Notes: generated by a model not told the origin, from the letters alone. Positions 10,057 through 19,393 are shown, counted from the first letter of the stretch. The stretch: 64,000 nt of DNA from Stutzerimonas kunmingensis (GCF_900114065.1 NZ_FORS01000001.1:496001-560000), one strand, 5' to 3'. Translations and numbers: made by a program.

Positions 10057-11445
10057 CTACATGTGCGCTTCGGCGTATTCGGCCAGCACCGAACGCGGTA
10101 CACCCTGCAAGGTGATGTGCACGCCGTGGGAGAAATCCTTGAAGCGCTCGGTCAGGTAGGTAAGCCCCGAACTGGTCGCCGACAGATACGGCGTGTCGAT
10201 CTGCGCCAGATTGCCCAGACAGACCACCTTCGAGCCGTTGCCCGCGCGGGTGATGATGGTCTTCATCTGGTGCGGCGTGAGGTTCTGGCACTCGTCGATC
10301 AGGATCAGGCTCTGCTGGAAGCTGCGCCCGCGGATGTAGTTCAGCGATTTAAACTGCAGCGGCACCTTTTGCAGGATGTAGTCGATGCTGCCGTGGGTGT
10401 TCTCGTCCTCCATGTGCAGCGCTTCGAGGTTATCGGTGATTGCACCCAGCCACGGCTCCATCTTCTCGGCCTCGGTGCCGGGCAGAAAGCCGATGTCCTC
10501 GTCCAGCCCCTGCACGCTGCGGGTGGCAATGATGCGCCGGTAGCGCTTGCTAACCACGGTCTGCTCGATGGCCGCAGCCAGCGCGAGAATGGTCTTGCCC
10601 GAACCGGCGGCGCCGGACAGGTTGACCAGATGGATATCCGGGTCGAGCAAGGCGAACAGCGCCAATGCCTGATGAATGTCCCGCGGGCGCAGGCCCCAGG
10701 CCTCCTGATGCAGCAGCGGCTCCTGATGCAGGTCGAGCAGCAGCAGCTCATCGGCCTTGATGCCCTTGATCCAGCCGACAAAGCCCTGTTCGTCGATGAT
10801 GAACTCGTTGATGTGTACCGCGGGAAGGTTGTCGGTCAGCTGTACGCGGTGCCAGGTGCGCCCATGCCCCTGATGGGTCTCGACCTTGCTCACGCGATCC
10901 CAGAACGAGCCGCTGACGCTGTGATAGCCGGGGGAAAGCTGGCCGACGTCATCGACCAGCTGATCGGTATGATAATCCTCCGCCGCTACGCCACAGGCAC
11001 GCGCCTTCAGGCGCATGTTGATGTCCTTGGTCACCAGCACCACAGGCAAGCCGGGACGCTGTCGGCTCAGCTCGACCACCTGATTGATGATCTTGTTGTC
11101 GTTCAGATCCTCCGGCAACGCGTTGGACTCGCCACGCTTGCTCATGAGGATCGAAAGACTGCCGGAAGGCCCGCTCTTGCCGCGCTGGATCGGCACGCCG
11201 AGCTCGACCTCTTCCGGCGTGGCGTCACCGAGCAGCTTATCGATCAAGCGGATTGCCTGACGACACTCGGCTGCGACGCTGTGCTTGCCGGCCTTGAGTT
11301 GGTCGAGTTCCTCCAGCACGGTCATCGGGATGGCGACCTGATGTTCCTGGAAGTTCAGCAAAGCGTTGGGATCGTGGATCAGTACATTCGTGTCGAGGAC
11401 GTAGAGCGTGGGCTGGGTCGCGCGAGGTCTGCCGTAGTCATCCAT
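10057..11445 (-). CDS. PIN-PhoH family ATPase/ribonuclease
   Basis: About 462 aa. An N-terminal PIN domain (TLYVLDTNVLIHDP, acidic nuclease residues to about residue 140) is fused to a C-terminal PhoH/RavA-type P-loop ATPase with Walker A GAAGSGKT and Walker B QSLILIDECQNLTPHQMK. Homologues are proposed RNA-processing enzymes, and PIN-PhoH proteins from toxin-antitoxin-like loci have RNA helicase/RNase activity. I chose the start at 11445 because AAGAAGGTGA lies 5-8 bp upstream. A further in-frame ATG at 11484 lacks such a site. It lies 99 bp upstream of moaC on the same strand and may or may not be co-transcribed. Confidence 0.88.
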   Translation of the reverse strand: MDDYGRPRATQPTLYVLDTNVLIHDPNALLNFQEHQVAIPMTVLEELDQLKAGKHSVAAECRQAIRLIDKLLGDATPEEVELGVPIQRGKSGPSGSLSILMSKRGESNALPEDLNDNKIINQVVELSRQRPGLPVVLVTKDINMRLKARACGVAAEDYHTDQLVDDVGQLSPGYHSVSGSFWDRVSKVETHQGHGRTWHRVQLTDNLPAVHINEFIIDEQGFVGWIKGIKADELLLLDLHQEPLLHQEAWGLRPRDIHQALALFALLDPDIHLVNLSGAAGSGKTILALAAAIEQTVVSKRYRRIIATRSVQGLDEDIGFLPGTEAEKMEPWLGAITDNLEALHMEDENTHGSIDYILQKVPLQFKSLNYIRGRSFQQSLILIDECQNLTPHQMKTIITRAGNGSKVVCLGNLAQIDTPYLSATSSGLTYLTERFKDFSHGVHITLQGVPRSVLAEYAEAHM

Positions 11446-11704
11446 ACCGATCACCTTCTTCTGGGGCCAGAAACGAAGAGCCAAAAGCGCTTCGCTGCAC
11501 AGTAACCGCCATGCGATTCAGGTGAGCGGACGAGGGTAGCCGGTGGATTCGGGGCTGCCCAGGAGCCGCCACCTGTGTCGCAGGGTTCGGCGGTCTGAAT
11601 TCGGTAATACCGTAAAAGTTATGACAGACAAAAGACTTTTCCGTTGAACTCGACTTTTTTTCACGAATCGACCATACGGCCTTGGCGCGCGTATTTCAGC
11701 CGCG

Positions 11705-12679
11705 CTATTGTCGATGATCAAGGTGCGCGCTTTCGTCGCAGCGATTCACTTCCACGGTGATGTGCACCAGCTGCGGAAAGCCCTGCAACGCAGCCTTGTA
11801 GTGGTCGGCGGTGTGCGCCTGATGCGTCACCAGGCTCAGGATGCAGCTGTATTGCGACCGCCCTACCCGCCACAGATGCAGATCGGTGACCTCGGTATCC
11901 GGCACCTCCTGCAGCGCTTCCCGAACCCTGTGGACCAGCGGATCATCCATCTCCCGATCGAGCAGCGCCTTGGCGGTATCGCGCAACAGGCCGCGCGCCC
12001 ATACAAGGATCACCAGCGCGCCGACGATACCCATCACCGGGTCCAGCCAGCTCCAGCCGAAGAACTTGCCGCCCAGCAGCGCGATGATGGCAGCCACCGA
12101 CGTCAGCGCATCGGTCAGCACATGGATGAAGGCGGCGTGCCGATTCAGGTCCTTGCCACCCGAAGCGTGTTCATGCTCATGCGAATGGTCATGCCCGTGC
12201 TCGTCGTGACCGTTACCGTGGTCATGCTGATCCCGCAGCAACCAGGCGGACAGCAGATTCACCAGCAAGCCGATCACGGCGACCATCAACGCTGCATCGA
12301 AACCGATCGCGACCGGCGACCAGAGCCGCGACAGCGATTCGCCGATCATGAACAGCGCCACGACGACCAGCAGCAAGGCGCTGGTGAAACCGGCCAGGAC
12401 CTCGATTTTCCAGGTTCCGAACGCAAAACGCTGGTCCGCCGCGTAGCGCCGAGCCAGCAGATACGCCAACGCCGCCAGGCCGATGGCTACCATGTGCGAG
12501 GCCATATGCCAGCCGTCCGCCAGCAACGCCATGGAGTTGAACCAGTAACCGGCAATGATCTCCACCAACATGGTCAAGCCGGTCAGAATGACCACCGCCC
12601 AGGTCTGACGCTCGGAGTTGCGCTCCAGCGGACGGTAGTCGTGAGGTGGTTGCCATTGCGCATGATTGCAGCCAGACAT
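11705..12679 (-). CDS. dmeF: Cation diffusion facilitator, DmeF-type divalent metal efflux
   Basis: About 324 aa with six membrane segments. It exports divalent metals (Co, Zn, Fe or Ni) in exchange for protons. Metal-site motifs are visible as LADGWHMASH in helix 2 and HVLTDALTS in helix 5. A long histidine-rich cytosolic loop (HDHGNGHDEHGHDHSHEHEH) is typical of DmeF/ZitB-like members. A soluble C-terminal domain ends with HITVEVNRCD. The ATG at 12679 has AAGGAG at ideal spacing. An upstream in-frame start at 12721 overlaps the divergent promoter region. The metal cannot be assigned from sequence. Confidence 0.85.
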   Translation of the reverse strand: MSGCNHAQWQPPHDYRPLERNSERQTWAVVILTGLTMLVEIIAGYWFNSMALLADGWHMASHMVAIGLAALAYLLARRYAADQRFAFGTWKIEVLAGFTSALLLVVVALFMIGESLSRLWSPVAIGFDAALMVAVIGLLVNLLSAWLLRDQHDHGNGHDEHGHDHSHEHEHASGGKDLNRHAAFIHVLTDALTSVAAIIALLGGKFFGWSWLDPVMGIVGALVILVWARGLLRDTAKALLDREMDDPLVHRVREALQEVPDTEVTDLHLWRVGRSQYSCILSLVTHQAHTADHYKAALQGFPQLVHITVEVNRCDESAHLDHRQ

Positions 12680-12758
12680 ACGAACTCCTTGATTGACGCC
12701 TTCCAGCTTGTGCCTTGCCACGCGGGGAAGGTCAACCGTTGCCTATGGCCGCCATAGC

Positions 12759-12787
12759 TGGAGCCGCTCCGCTCGTACCCCTACAAT
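12759..12787 (+). promoter_or_regulatory. Possible sigma-70 promoter of yaaA
   Basis: TACAAT at 12782-12787 resembles a -10 box. A poor -35 (TGGAGC) sits 17 bp upstream. The start codon follows 26 bp after the -10. The -35 match is weak. Confidence 0.3.
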
Positions 12788-12813
12788 CGCGCCATCAGAC
12801 AGGAGACCCGTAC

Positions 12814-13593
12814 ATGCTGATGGTGATTTCCCCCGCCAAGACGCTCGACTATGAAACACCCTCAATGACCGAACGCTTCACTCAGCCTCAGTACCTGGAG
12901 CACTCGCAACTGCTGATCGACCTGTTGCGCGATTACTCGCCAGCGCAGATCAGCGAACTCATGCACCTTTCCGACAAGCTGGCCGCCCTGAATGTCGCGC
13001 GCTACGGGAGCTGGTCGGCTGACTTCACGCCGGCGAATGCCAAGCAGGCCCTGCTCGCCTTCAAGGGCGATGTCTACACCGGACTGAGCGTCGAGGATTT
13101 CACCGAGAGCGACCTGCTGTTCGCACAGGAACATCTGCGCATGCTGTCGGGGCTCTACGGCCTGTTACGGCCGCTGGACCTGATGCAGCCGTATCGGCTG
13201 GAAATGGGCACCAAACTGGCCAATCCGCGAGGCAAGGATCTGTACGCGTTCTGGGGCGAGCGCATCGGCGGCTGGCTGAACGAGGCGCTCGCCGAGCAGG
13301 GTGACGATGTCCTGCTGAATCTGGCCTCGAACGAGTACTTCAGCGCGGTCAAACGCAAGGCGCTGAACGCACGGGTCATCAACGTCGACTTCAAGGACAT
13401 GAAGAACGGCCAGTACAAAATCATCTCGTTCTATGCGAAAAAGGCACGAGGCCTGATGGCCCGCTGGGTGATCAAGGAACGCATCGGCAACCCTGATCAG
13501 CTGCCGGAATTCGACTACCAGGGCTACCGCTACAGCGGGGATGATTCGACCAGCGACCGCTTGGTATTCCTGCGCGACGCCGCCGACCAGTAA
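12814..13593 (+). CDS. yaaA: Peroxide stress protein YaaA (UPF0246/DUF328)
   Basis: 259 aa, full length for the family. In Escherichia coli YaaA lowers free intracellular iron and limits Fenton damage during peroxide stress. The diagnostic N-terminus [14 protein letters not shown] and the central [18 protein letters not shown] motif (here [16 protein letters not shown]) are present. AGGAGA lies 7 bp before the ATG at 12814. The frame is open upstream to 12715 but that part is not conserved. It is divergent from dmeF. Confidence 0.93.
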   Translation: MLMVISPAKTLDYETPSMTERFTQPQYLEHSQLLIDLLRDYSPAQISELMHLSDKLAALNVARYGSWSADFTPANAKQALLAFKGDVYTGLSVEDFTESDLLFAQEHLRMLSGLYGLLRPLDLMQPYRLEMGTKLANPRGKDLYAFWGERIGGWLNEALAEQGDDVLLNLASNEYFSAVKRKALNARVINVDFKDMKNGQYKIISFYAKKARGLMARWVIKERIGNPDQLPEFDYQGYRYSGDDSTSDRLVFLRDAADQ

Positions 13594-14381
13594 CAACTCA
13601 ATGCCGGCGGAGGGCCCTGCAAGGGCGCTGCCGCCGCCCTCACCGCCCCCATTAGCGGGTCCGCCCAGCACGCCCCACACCCTCTACCAACACCGCCCGA
13701 TCAACCCTCCGCATTCCGCCGGGCCGGTGAGCGCACCTTGAATCCGTTCGCAAAAACTGGCCGATCAACGGTTGCCGAGGCGGGAACTATCCAGCGTGGC
13801 TCGCAATCATAAGCGCGTACCGACAATTCCAGGTGGAAAGGGAAGTCGCACATGAACGTGCATTGGGTCATCAATTTCGCAGATCGCTCCGTTCGAGATC
13901 GTCAGTCGATCTTGGCGGTAGCGCAACTTCAGACGGCGATACGGCTGATTATCCAGCCCACAGCCGCGGCGTCGAGCAGAGCCTACGCGGCATCTGACAC
14001 GGCAAACGCCGAGCAAGGCACGAACAGAGGGTTACGGCCATGCAAGCGCATCACTCCCGTTCGACCGACAGGTGCCACACACCGCGCGCGACGATGGCGC
14101 TCCTCAGTAGCGCGCCAAACGCCGACCACGAGCGCCCGGTGCAGATGACCATGATCGACATCTCGCCCGATACACATGCGGCCTGAACGGCCACGGTGCG
14201 ACATCCAGGCGATTAACCAGACAGCAGATTTCAATCTCGAGGCATGCCTTGGGACAGAGTGGATTTCGTCCAGCCAACTGGCGATTCCTCCGACAAAGAA
14301 CAGCAACAACCCAGGCGCGGCCAAGAGGCCGGCGTCACCGGACAAGTAGAACGACCTTCGAAACGATTCAGGAGAAGCAAT
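13594..14381. other. Long intergenic region with no recognisable gene, upstream of the algA-like gene
   Basis: This 788-bp GC-rich stretch lies between yaaA and the GDP-mannose enzyme gene. The longest ORFs (for example 13852-14148, 98 aa) show no recognisable domain and biased arginine/alanine composition, and I do not call them. No intact sigma-22 (AlgU) promoter is convincing; GAACTA at about 13783 is the nearest -35-like match. The last bases contain the AGGAGAAG ribosome-binding site of the downstream gene. It may be a long regulatory leader or decayed coding sequence. Confidence 0.4.
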
Positions 14382-15827
14382 ATGATCCCGGTTATTCTTT
14401 CAGGCGGTAGCGGCTCCCGACTGTGGCCCCTTTCCCGCAAGTCGTTCCCCAAGCAGTTTCTTGCCCTGACCGGCGAGCAGACGTTGTTCCAGCAGACCGT
14501 CGAACGCCTGGCGTTCGATGGCATGCAGCAACCGCTGCTGGTCTGCAACAAGGACCACCGTTTCATCGTCAAGGAGCAGCTGGCCGCGCGCAAACTCGGC
14601 GTTCAAGGCCTTCTGCTCGAGCCTTTCGGTCGTAACACCGCACCGGCCATTGGGATCGCGGCGATGAAGCTGGTTGAAGAGGGCCGCGACGAGCTGCTGC
14701 TGGTCCTGCCGGCCGACCACGTCATCGAAGACCAGAAGGCCTTCCAGCGCTCCCTGGCACTGGCGACCAATGCCGCGGAAAACGGCGAGATGGTTCTTTT
14801 TGGTGTTCCGCCGACCCGTCCTGAAACCGGTTTCGGTTATATCAAGGCCAGCCAGGACGCCAATCATGGCTTGCCCGATGGCATCAAGCGCGTGGCGCAG
14901 TTCGTCGAGAAGCCGGATGAGGCGCGCGCCCAGAGCTATCTGGAGTCAGGTGACTATTTCTGGAACAGCGGCATGTTCCTGTTCCGCGCCAGCGTCTTCC
15001 TGGAAGAACTGAAGAAGCACGATCCGGACATCTACGATACCTGCTCGCTCGCCCTGGAGCGCAGCGTGAAGAACGGCGAAGAAGTGCTGATCGACCCCGC
15101 CACCTTCGCCTGCTGCCCGGACAACTCCATCGACTATGCAGTGATGGAAAAGACTCAACTGGCTTGCGTAGTGCCCATGTCTGCTGGCTGGAGCGATGTC
15201 GGCTCGTGGTCTTCGATCTGGGATGTGCATGAGAAGGACGAGAACGGCAACGTCCTCAAGGGCGACGTGATCGCCGAAGACTCGCGCAACTGCCTGGTAC
15301 ACGGCAACGGCAAACTGGTCACCGTGCTCGGCCTGGAAGACATCGTGGTGGTGGAGACCAAGGACGCCATGATGGTTGCCCACAAGGACAAGGTGCAGGA
15401 CGTCAAGAAGCTGGTCAGCAAGCTCGACGCTCAGGACCGCAGCGAAACCAAGAATCACTGCGCCGTGTACCGCCCTTGGGGCTGGTATGACTCGGTGGAC
15501 ATGGGTGGCCGCTTCCAGGTCAAGCGTATCTGCGTGAACCCAGGGGCCAGCCTCTCCCTGCAGATGCACCACCATCGTGCCGAGCATTGGATCGTTGTTT
15601 CCGGTACCGCTCAGGTCACCTGCAACGACAAGACTTTCCTGCTCACCGAGAATCAGTCGACTTATATCCCGATCACTTCAGTGCATCGCCTGGCCAACCC
15701 CGGGAAAATTCCGCTGGAGATCATCGAAGTCCAGTCCGGCAGCTATCTGGGTGAAGACGACATTGAGCGCTTCGAGGACGTTTACGGCCGCGCCGAACAG
15801 AGCAACGAAGCCAAAGTTGCCCGTTAA
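14382..15827 (+). CDS. algA: Bifunctional mannose-1-phosphate guanylyltransferase / mannose-6-phosphate isomerase
   Basis: Type II PMI-GMP enzyme of 481 aa that produces GDP-mannose for polysaccharide or LPS. The N-terminal pyrophosphorylase signature GGSGSRLWPLSRKSFPKQF and the FVEKP motif are intact. The C-terminal isomerase cupin has RPWGWYDSVD, GRFQVKRI and the zinc-binding QMHHHRAEHW. AGGAGAAG precedes the ATG. The product could equally be called PslB, WbpW or AlgA; all are close paralogues and no alginate or psl genes are nearby. It stands alone and ends in a clear terminator. Confidence 0.93.
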   Translation: MIPVILSGGSGSRLWPLSRKSFPKQFLALTGEQTLFQQTVERLAFDGMQQPLLVCNKDHRFIVKEQLAARKLGVQGLLLEPFGRNTAPAIGIAAMKLVEEGRDELLLVLPADHVIEDQKAFQRSLALATNAAENGEMVLFGVPPTRPETGFGYIKASQDANHGLPDGIKRVAQFVEKPDEARAQSYLESGDYFWNSGMFLFRASVFLEELKKHDPDIYDTCSLALERSVKNGEEVLIDPATFACCPDNSIDYAVMEKTQLACVVPMSAGWSDVGSWSSIWDVHEKDENGNVLKGDVIAEDSRNCLVHGNGKLVTVLGLEDIVVVETKDAMMVAHKDKVQDVKKLVSKLDAQDRSETKNHCAVYRPWGWYDSVDMGGRFQVKRICVNPGASLSLQMHHHRAEHWIVVSGTAQVTCNDKTFLLTENQSTYIPITSVHRLANPGKIPLEIIEVQSGSYLGEDDIERFEDVYGRAEQSNEAKVAR

Positions 15828-15847
15828 TGTTCGCCGAGTAACGAGAG

Positions 15848-15875
15848 GAAAGCCCGCTTCGGCGGGTTTTTCTTT
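15848..15875 (+). terminator. Intrinsic terminator of the algA-like gene
   Basis: The stem CCCGC/GCGGG with a TTCG tetraloop is extended by flanking A/T pairs and followed by TTTTTCTTT. It begins 21 bp after the stop codon. Confidence 0.9.
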
Positions 15876-16155
15876 GCTCGATTTCTGGATCTGTGCGTAC
15901 CTGAAAGCGCATACTTGCGAAATCCGTGTAGCGCCTTGCCGCAAACGTAGTATCAATGCCGCAGATAACCTGGTTTTTTGAACTACTGCTAGAATCTGCG
16001 GCCTGCCAGGTAATTACTTAAACCTTTTCGGTTGACCTCCAGTCTCACGTACATAAGCTCGACTCTGTTGCAACTGAAAACTTCAGTTACAACCAAAGAC
16101 GCTTCATTTATTTCCAGAAGCGTCTTAATTCAAACTAGAAAAACAGGATCCTTAC
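15873..16155 (+). promoter_or_regulatory. AT-rich structured leader with extended -10 promoter and tandem hairpins
   Basis: An extended -10 element (TG-C-TAGAAT, 15987-15995) could start a transcript near 16002. Downstream lie two strong inverted repeats. The first (16067-16093) has a 12-bp stem with one mismatch and a 3-nt loop. The second (16096-16126) has a perfect 10-bp stem AAGACGCTTC/GAAGCGTCTT with an 11-nt loop. The small ORF starts 30 bp after the second. The region is much lower in GC than its surroundings. It may be a regulatory 5' leader or a small RNA gene. Confidence 0.45.
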
Positions 16156-16377
16156 GTGACGAAAGACGAACTGCGCGCCGAACTTGAGCGCCAGGCGCAG
16201 CGCTTTACCAATGTCTATGGTGGTGAAATTACGACCTACGCGGCTGAACGCGAACCCGAGCGCAAGCCGTGGCGGAAGAAACCCACTGTGCTTGATCAAG
16301 TGTTTCAGCGGGAACTGCAGAAGCTCGAACAGGAAAAACATGCCGATTGTGAAAGCGCGGCAACTGGGCAAGCCTGA
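16156..16377 (+). CDS. Small conserved-looking hypothetical protein
   Basis: 73 aa from a GTG start (MTKDELRAELERQAQRF), with AGGAT 6 bp upstream. It is strongly charged, with a helical N-terminus, a central GGEITTYAA stretch, and REPERKPWRKKPTVLDQVF followed by a Glu/Lys-rich helix. No membrane segment or known domain is evident. The regular charged pattern and the preceding structured leader suggest a real gene. Function unknown. Confidence 0.6.
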   Translation: MTKDELRAELERQAQRFTNVYGGEITTYAAEREPERKPWRKKPTVLDQVFQRELQKLEQEKHADCESAATGQA

Positions 16378-16457
16378 TCCTGACCTTCGTGCAGGTCAGG
16401 CAGTCAACTAGCGCAGCCAATACAAACAGCAGTAGTGAACTGAAGAGCGCCGATAAG

Positions 16458-17936
16458 TCAGCGCTTACCGCCGAGTAACGAGCCGAGCAACCCTCTGGCC
16501 AACTGACGCCCCAACTGACTGGCAGCCTGGCTCAATGCACTTTTGACGACTCGTCCGGCCAGATCCCCCAGATCGCTGCCTGCACTGCTCTTGCCTCGTG
16601 CAGGCTTCTCGACCGGACGCTCAGCCTCCTCGACTGCCTGCATGGCCCGAGCACTCAGTATTTCGTAGGCCGACTCACGGTCGACGGGCTTGTCATAACG
16701 GCCACGCAAGCTGGACCTCGCGATAAGCTGCATGCGCTCAGCTTCACTCAGCGCCCCCACTCGCGACTGTGGCGGCGCGATCGAGACTCGCTGCACCATC
16801 GCCGGCGTGCCTTTCGCCTCGAGCCCACCGACCAGGGCCTCGCCGATGCCCAACTGGGTCAGCACATCCAGCGTCGCAAAGTCCGGGTTCGCACGAAATC
16901 CGTCAGCCACCGAGCGCAGTGCTTTCTGCTCCTTGACGGTGTATGCCCGCAAACCATGCTGGATTCGCAGCCCCAGCTGCGCCAGTACCTGGTCAGGCAG
17001 ATCGGCTGGGGACTGAGTGACGAAATAGACGCCAACACCTTTCGAACGAATCAGCCGCACCACCTGCACCAGCCGGTCCTGCAACGCCTTGGGCGTATCG
17101 CCAAACAGCAGGTGCGCCTCATCGAAAAACAGGACCAGCAAAGGCTTGTCGGCATCGCCCCGCTCCGGAAGCTGCTCGAACAGTTCGGCAAGCAGCCATA
17201 GCAGGAAGGTCGCATAAACCTTGGGCGCCTCATGCACCAGTACGCTGGCATCGAGCAGATGGATGGGACCTCGGCCGTCCGCCGCGGGGTGCAACAGATC
17301 CTCGAGTTGCAGGGCTGGCTCACCGAACAGCGCCTCGGCGCCCTGCTGTTCGAGCGTTGCCAGGCGTCGCAGCAGGGCCTGTGACGATGCACCGGTGAAC
17401 AATGCACTGTCCTCGGCGAGCAACTGCGGCTCAGCCTTGAGGTGCGCCAACAGCGCCTTGAGGTCCTTCAGATCAAGTAACAGCAGGCCTTCGCGGTCTG
17501 CCACCTTGAACGCCGCGTACAAAGCGGCCTGCTGGCTGTCGGTGAGCTGCAGCAGGCTTCCCAGCAGCAGCGGCCCCATCTCGCTCAACGTAGTACGCAG
17601 CGGATGGCCGCTACGACCATGCACGTCCCACAGGGTTACCGGGTACGCCTGCGGTTGATGGTTCAGCCAGGGCATGCTGGCGATCCGCTCGGCGATCTTG
17701 CCTTGCGGTGCACCGGCAGCACCCAGGCCACAGAGATCGCCCTTGATGTCGGCAGCGAACACGGCAACTCCGGCATCGCTGAACTGCTCGGCCAGACGTT
17801 GCAAGGTCACTGTCTTGCCGGTGCCGGTGGCTCCGGCAATCAACCCGTGCCGATTGGCCAAGCGCAGGGACTGGCTGTTCGGTTCAGCCGTCGCATCAGC
17901 GCCGAGTACCAGACGATCAATTGCAGCCTTCATCAA
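16458..17936 (-). CDS. YjgR/HerA-like P-loop ATPase (DUF853)
   Basis: 492 aa, full length for the DUF853/HerA C-terminal family. Walker A is GATGTGKT (about residue 36) and Walker B is LLVLFFDEAHLLF (about residue 265). A glutamine-containing sensor (YFVTQSPADLP) and an arginine-rich C-terminus follow. The family belongs to the FtsK-HerA superfamily of DNA or protein translocating ATPases; the role of YjgR is not established. The start overlaps the stop of the small upstream gene by 4 bp, so the pair is translationally coupled. Confidence 0.88.
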   Translation of the reverse strand: MMKAAIDRLVLGADATAEPNSQSLRLANRHGLIAGATGTGKTVTLQRLAEQFSDAGVAVFAADIKGDLCGLGAAGAPQGKIAERIASMPWLNHQPQAYPVTLWDVHGRSGHPLRTTLSEMGPLLLGSLLQLTDSQQAALYAAFKVADREGLLLLDLKDLKALLAHLKAEPQLLAEDSALFTGASSQALLRRLATLEQQGAEALFGEPALQLEDLLHPAADGRGPIHLLDASVLVHEAPKVYATFLLWLLAELFEQLPERGDADKPLLVLFFDEAHLLFGDTPKALQDRLVQVVRLIRSKGVGVYFVTQSPADLPDQVLAQLGLRIQHGLRAYTVKEQKALRSVADGFRANPDFATLDVLTQLGIGEALVGGLEAKGTPAMVQRVSIAPPQSRVGALSEAERMQLIARSSLRGRYDKPVDRESAYEILSARAMQAVEEAERPVEKPARGKSSAGSDLGDLAGRVVKSALSQAASQLGRQLARGLLGSLLGGKR

Positions 17937-18172
17937 CCCGCCTCCTTGTCGTGCTCGCGCGCCCCGGATGGGGCGCTCTCGTCGGCCGTCGATGCACTCG
18001 ATTGCCGACCTGCATTGCCCTGCTCAGCCTGAAGCTCGGCCCATAGCGCTGCGGCATCGGCGAACTCGGCGCCCTGCTCGGGCGACAGCGCCTCAGGATC
18101 GTATCGCTGTGTACAACCACTGCCGATGATGGGCGGCGCCTTGGCCGCGGCACGCTCGAGGGGATCGGTCAC
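17933..18172 (-). CDS. Small hypothetical protein coupled to the YjgR-like ATPase
   Basis: 79 aa (MTDPLERAAAKAPPIIG). It contains one cysteine in GSGCTQRYDPEAL and a short helical stretch (GAEFADAAALWAEL), then a low-complexity polar C-terminus. The stop overlaps the next gene by ATGA, and the gene sits 15 bp after purU's stop-proximal end on the same strand. I recall a similar small gene in this position in PAO1. Function unknown. Confidence 0.7.
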   Translation of the reverse strand: MTDPLERAAAKAPPIIGSGCTQRYDPEALSPEQGAEFADAAALWAELQAEQGNAGRQSSASTADESAPSGAREHDKEAG

Positions 18173-18187
18173 AGATGCTCCCGGATG

Positions 18188-19042
18188 TCAGTTGAACACC
18201 ATCGTCTTGTTGCTGTGTACCAGCACACGGTCCTCCAAGTGATAGCGCAGGCCGCGAGAAAGCACCATCTTCTCTACGTCCTTGCCGAGCCGGACCATGT
18301 CCTCGATGCTGTCGCGATGGCTCACGCGCACCACGTCCTGCTCGATGATCGGGCCGGCGTCGAGCTCCTCGGTGACATAGTGACAGGTGGCGCCGATCAG
18401 CTTCACGCCGCGCAGCGAAGCCTGGTGATAGGGCTTGGCGCCGACGAAGGACGGCAAAAAGCTGTGATGGATGTTGATCACGCGCTGGGCGAACTCGTCG
18501 CACAGCTCGGACGGCAAGATCTGCATGTACCGCGCGAGCACAATCACATCGGCGCGCTGCTCGCGGACCAGGCGGGTGACTTCGGCGAACGCCTCCTGCT
18601 TATTGGCGGGGTCGACCGGCACGTGAATGTAGGGAATGCCATGCCATTCGACCATGCTGCGCAGGTCGTCATGGTTGGAAATCACGCAGGGAATGTCGCA
18701 GTCCAGCTCGCCGCTGTGCCAACGGTGCAGCAGATCGGCCAGGCAGTGGGATTCGCGACTGGCCATCAGGACCACGCGTTTGCGTTGCTCGGAGTCGGTG
18801 ACTCGCCACTCCATTGAAAACTCACGAGCGATCGGAGCGAACGCCTGACGGAAACCGTCCAGATCGAAAGGCAGTGAGTCCGCGCGAATCTCGTGGCGCA
18901 TGAAGAACCAACCGCTCTGGTGATCCGAATGATGGTTGGCTTCAGTGATCCAGCCGTTGTAAGTGGCAAGAAAGTTACTGACCTTGGCAACAATACCAAC
19001 GCCATCGGGACAGGCAATGACCAGCCTGAAAGTGCGCATCAA
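18188..19042 (-). CDS. purU: Formyltetrahydrofolate deformylase
   Basis: 284 aa. It hydrolyses 10-formyl-THF to THF and formate, supplying formate to PurT and balancing one-carbon pools. An N-terminal ACT domain (about residues 5-85: FRLVIACPDGVGIVAKVSNFL) is followed by a formyltransferase fold with the catalytic Asn/His/Asp region, seen in VINIHHSFLPSFVG and TEELDAGPIIEQD. It is followed by the small gene and the YjgR-like ATPase, all on the minus strand, and is divergent from mvaT. Confidence 0.95.
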   Translation of the reverse strand: MMRTFRLVIACPDGVGIVAKVSNFLATYNGWITEANHHSDHQSGWFFMRHEIRADSLPFDLDGFRQAFAPIAREFSMEWRVTDSEQRKRVVLMASRESHCLADLLHRWHSGELDCDIPCVISNHDDLRSMVEWHGIPYIHVPVDPANKQEAFAEVTRLVREQRADVIVLARYMQILPSELCDEFAQRVINIHHSFLPSFVGAKPYHQASLRGVKLIGATCHYVTEELDAGPIIEQDVVRVSHRDSIEDMVRLGKDVEKMVLSRGLRYHLEDRVLVHSNKTMVFN

Positions 19043-19393
19043 CGGTTACTCCGACTCAATGGGAAATGCGGCATTCTAGCCCAGCAGACAAAAGCACAGC
19101 CATCGCCATTAAGATCGAGGCGCAGCGCCAACTATGCGCGATGACGCAAACGGCGCGGCTCGCAGTCATCGGTTTGTTATGCAAAGCATAAAAACCAATC
19201 GAAAAAACTTGTGCGATAAAACAGGCTTTCCGCTTGATTTAAGCCTGCGCACGGCTGCAATAGCAGCTCTTAGCCTGCGTCACATATCCTTTCAAATAGT
19301 AGTGTGGCTTTTTTACAAGGCTATATTTACTTGCGGATTACGCAGGACTATGATTGCTGCCACTTGCGTTCAAACCTATCCCAAGGAAGTCAT
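19043..19393 (+). promoter_or_regulatory. AT-rich upstream region of mvaT with two inverted repeats
   Basis: The 351 bp separating purU and mvaT turn markedly AT-rich after about 19150. One inverted repeat is TTATGC-AAA-GCATAA (19177-19191), extended by GGTTT/AAACC with a one-base bulge. A second is CAGGCTT...AAGCCTG (19222-19247). AT-rich, bent DNA is what MvaT itself binds, so autoregulation is plausible. A 107-aa ORF crossing this region shows no coding signature. Confidence 0.45.

Noticed and set aside
13775..13815. AlgU (sigma-22) promoter, GAACTA-type -35, before the algA-like gene
   Set aside because: The -10 at proper spacing does not match TCTGA, and it lies about 600 bp from the gene.
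13852..14148. 98-codon ORF in the gap upstream of the algA-like gene
   Set aside because: No ribosome-binding site, no recognisable domain, and composition like the other frames of the same region.
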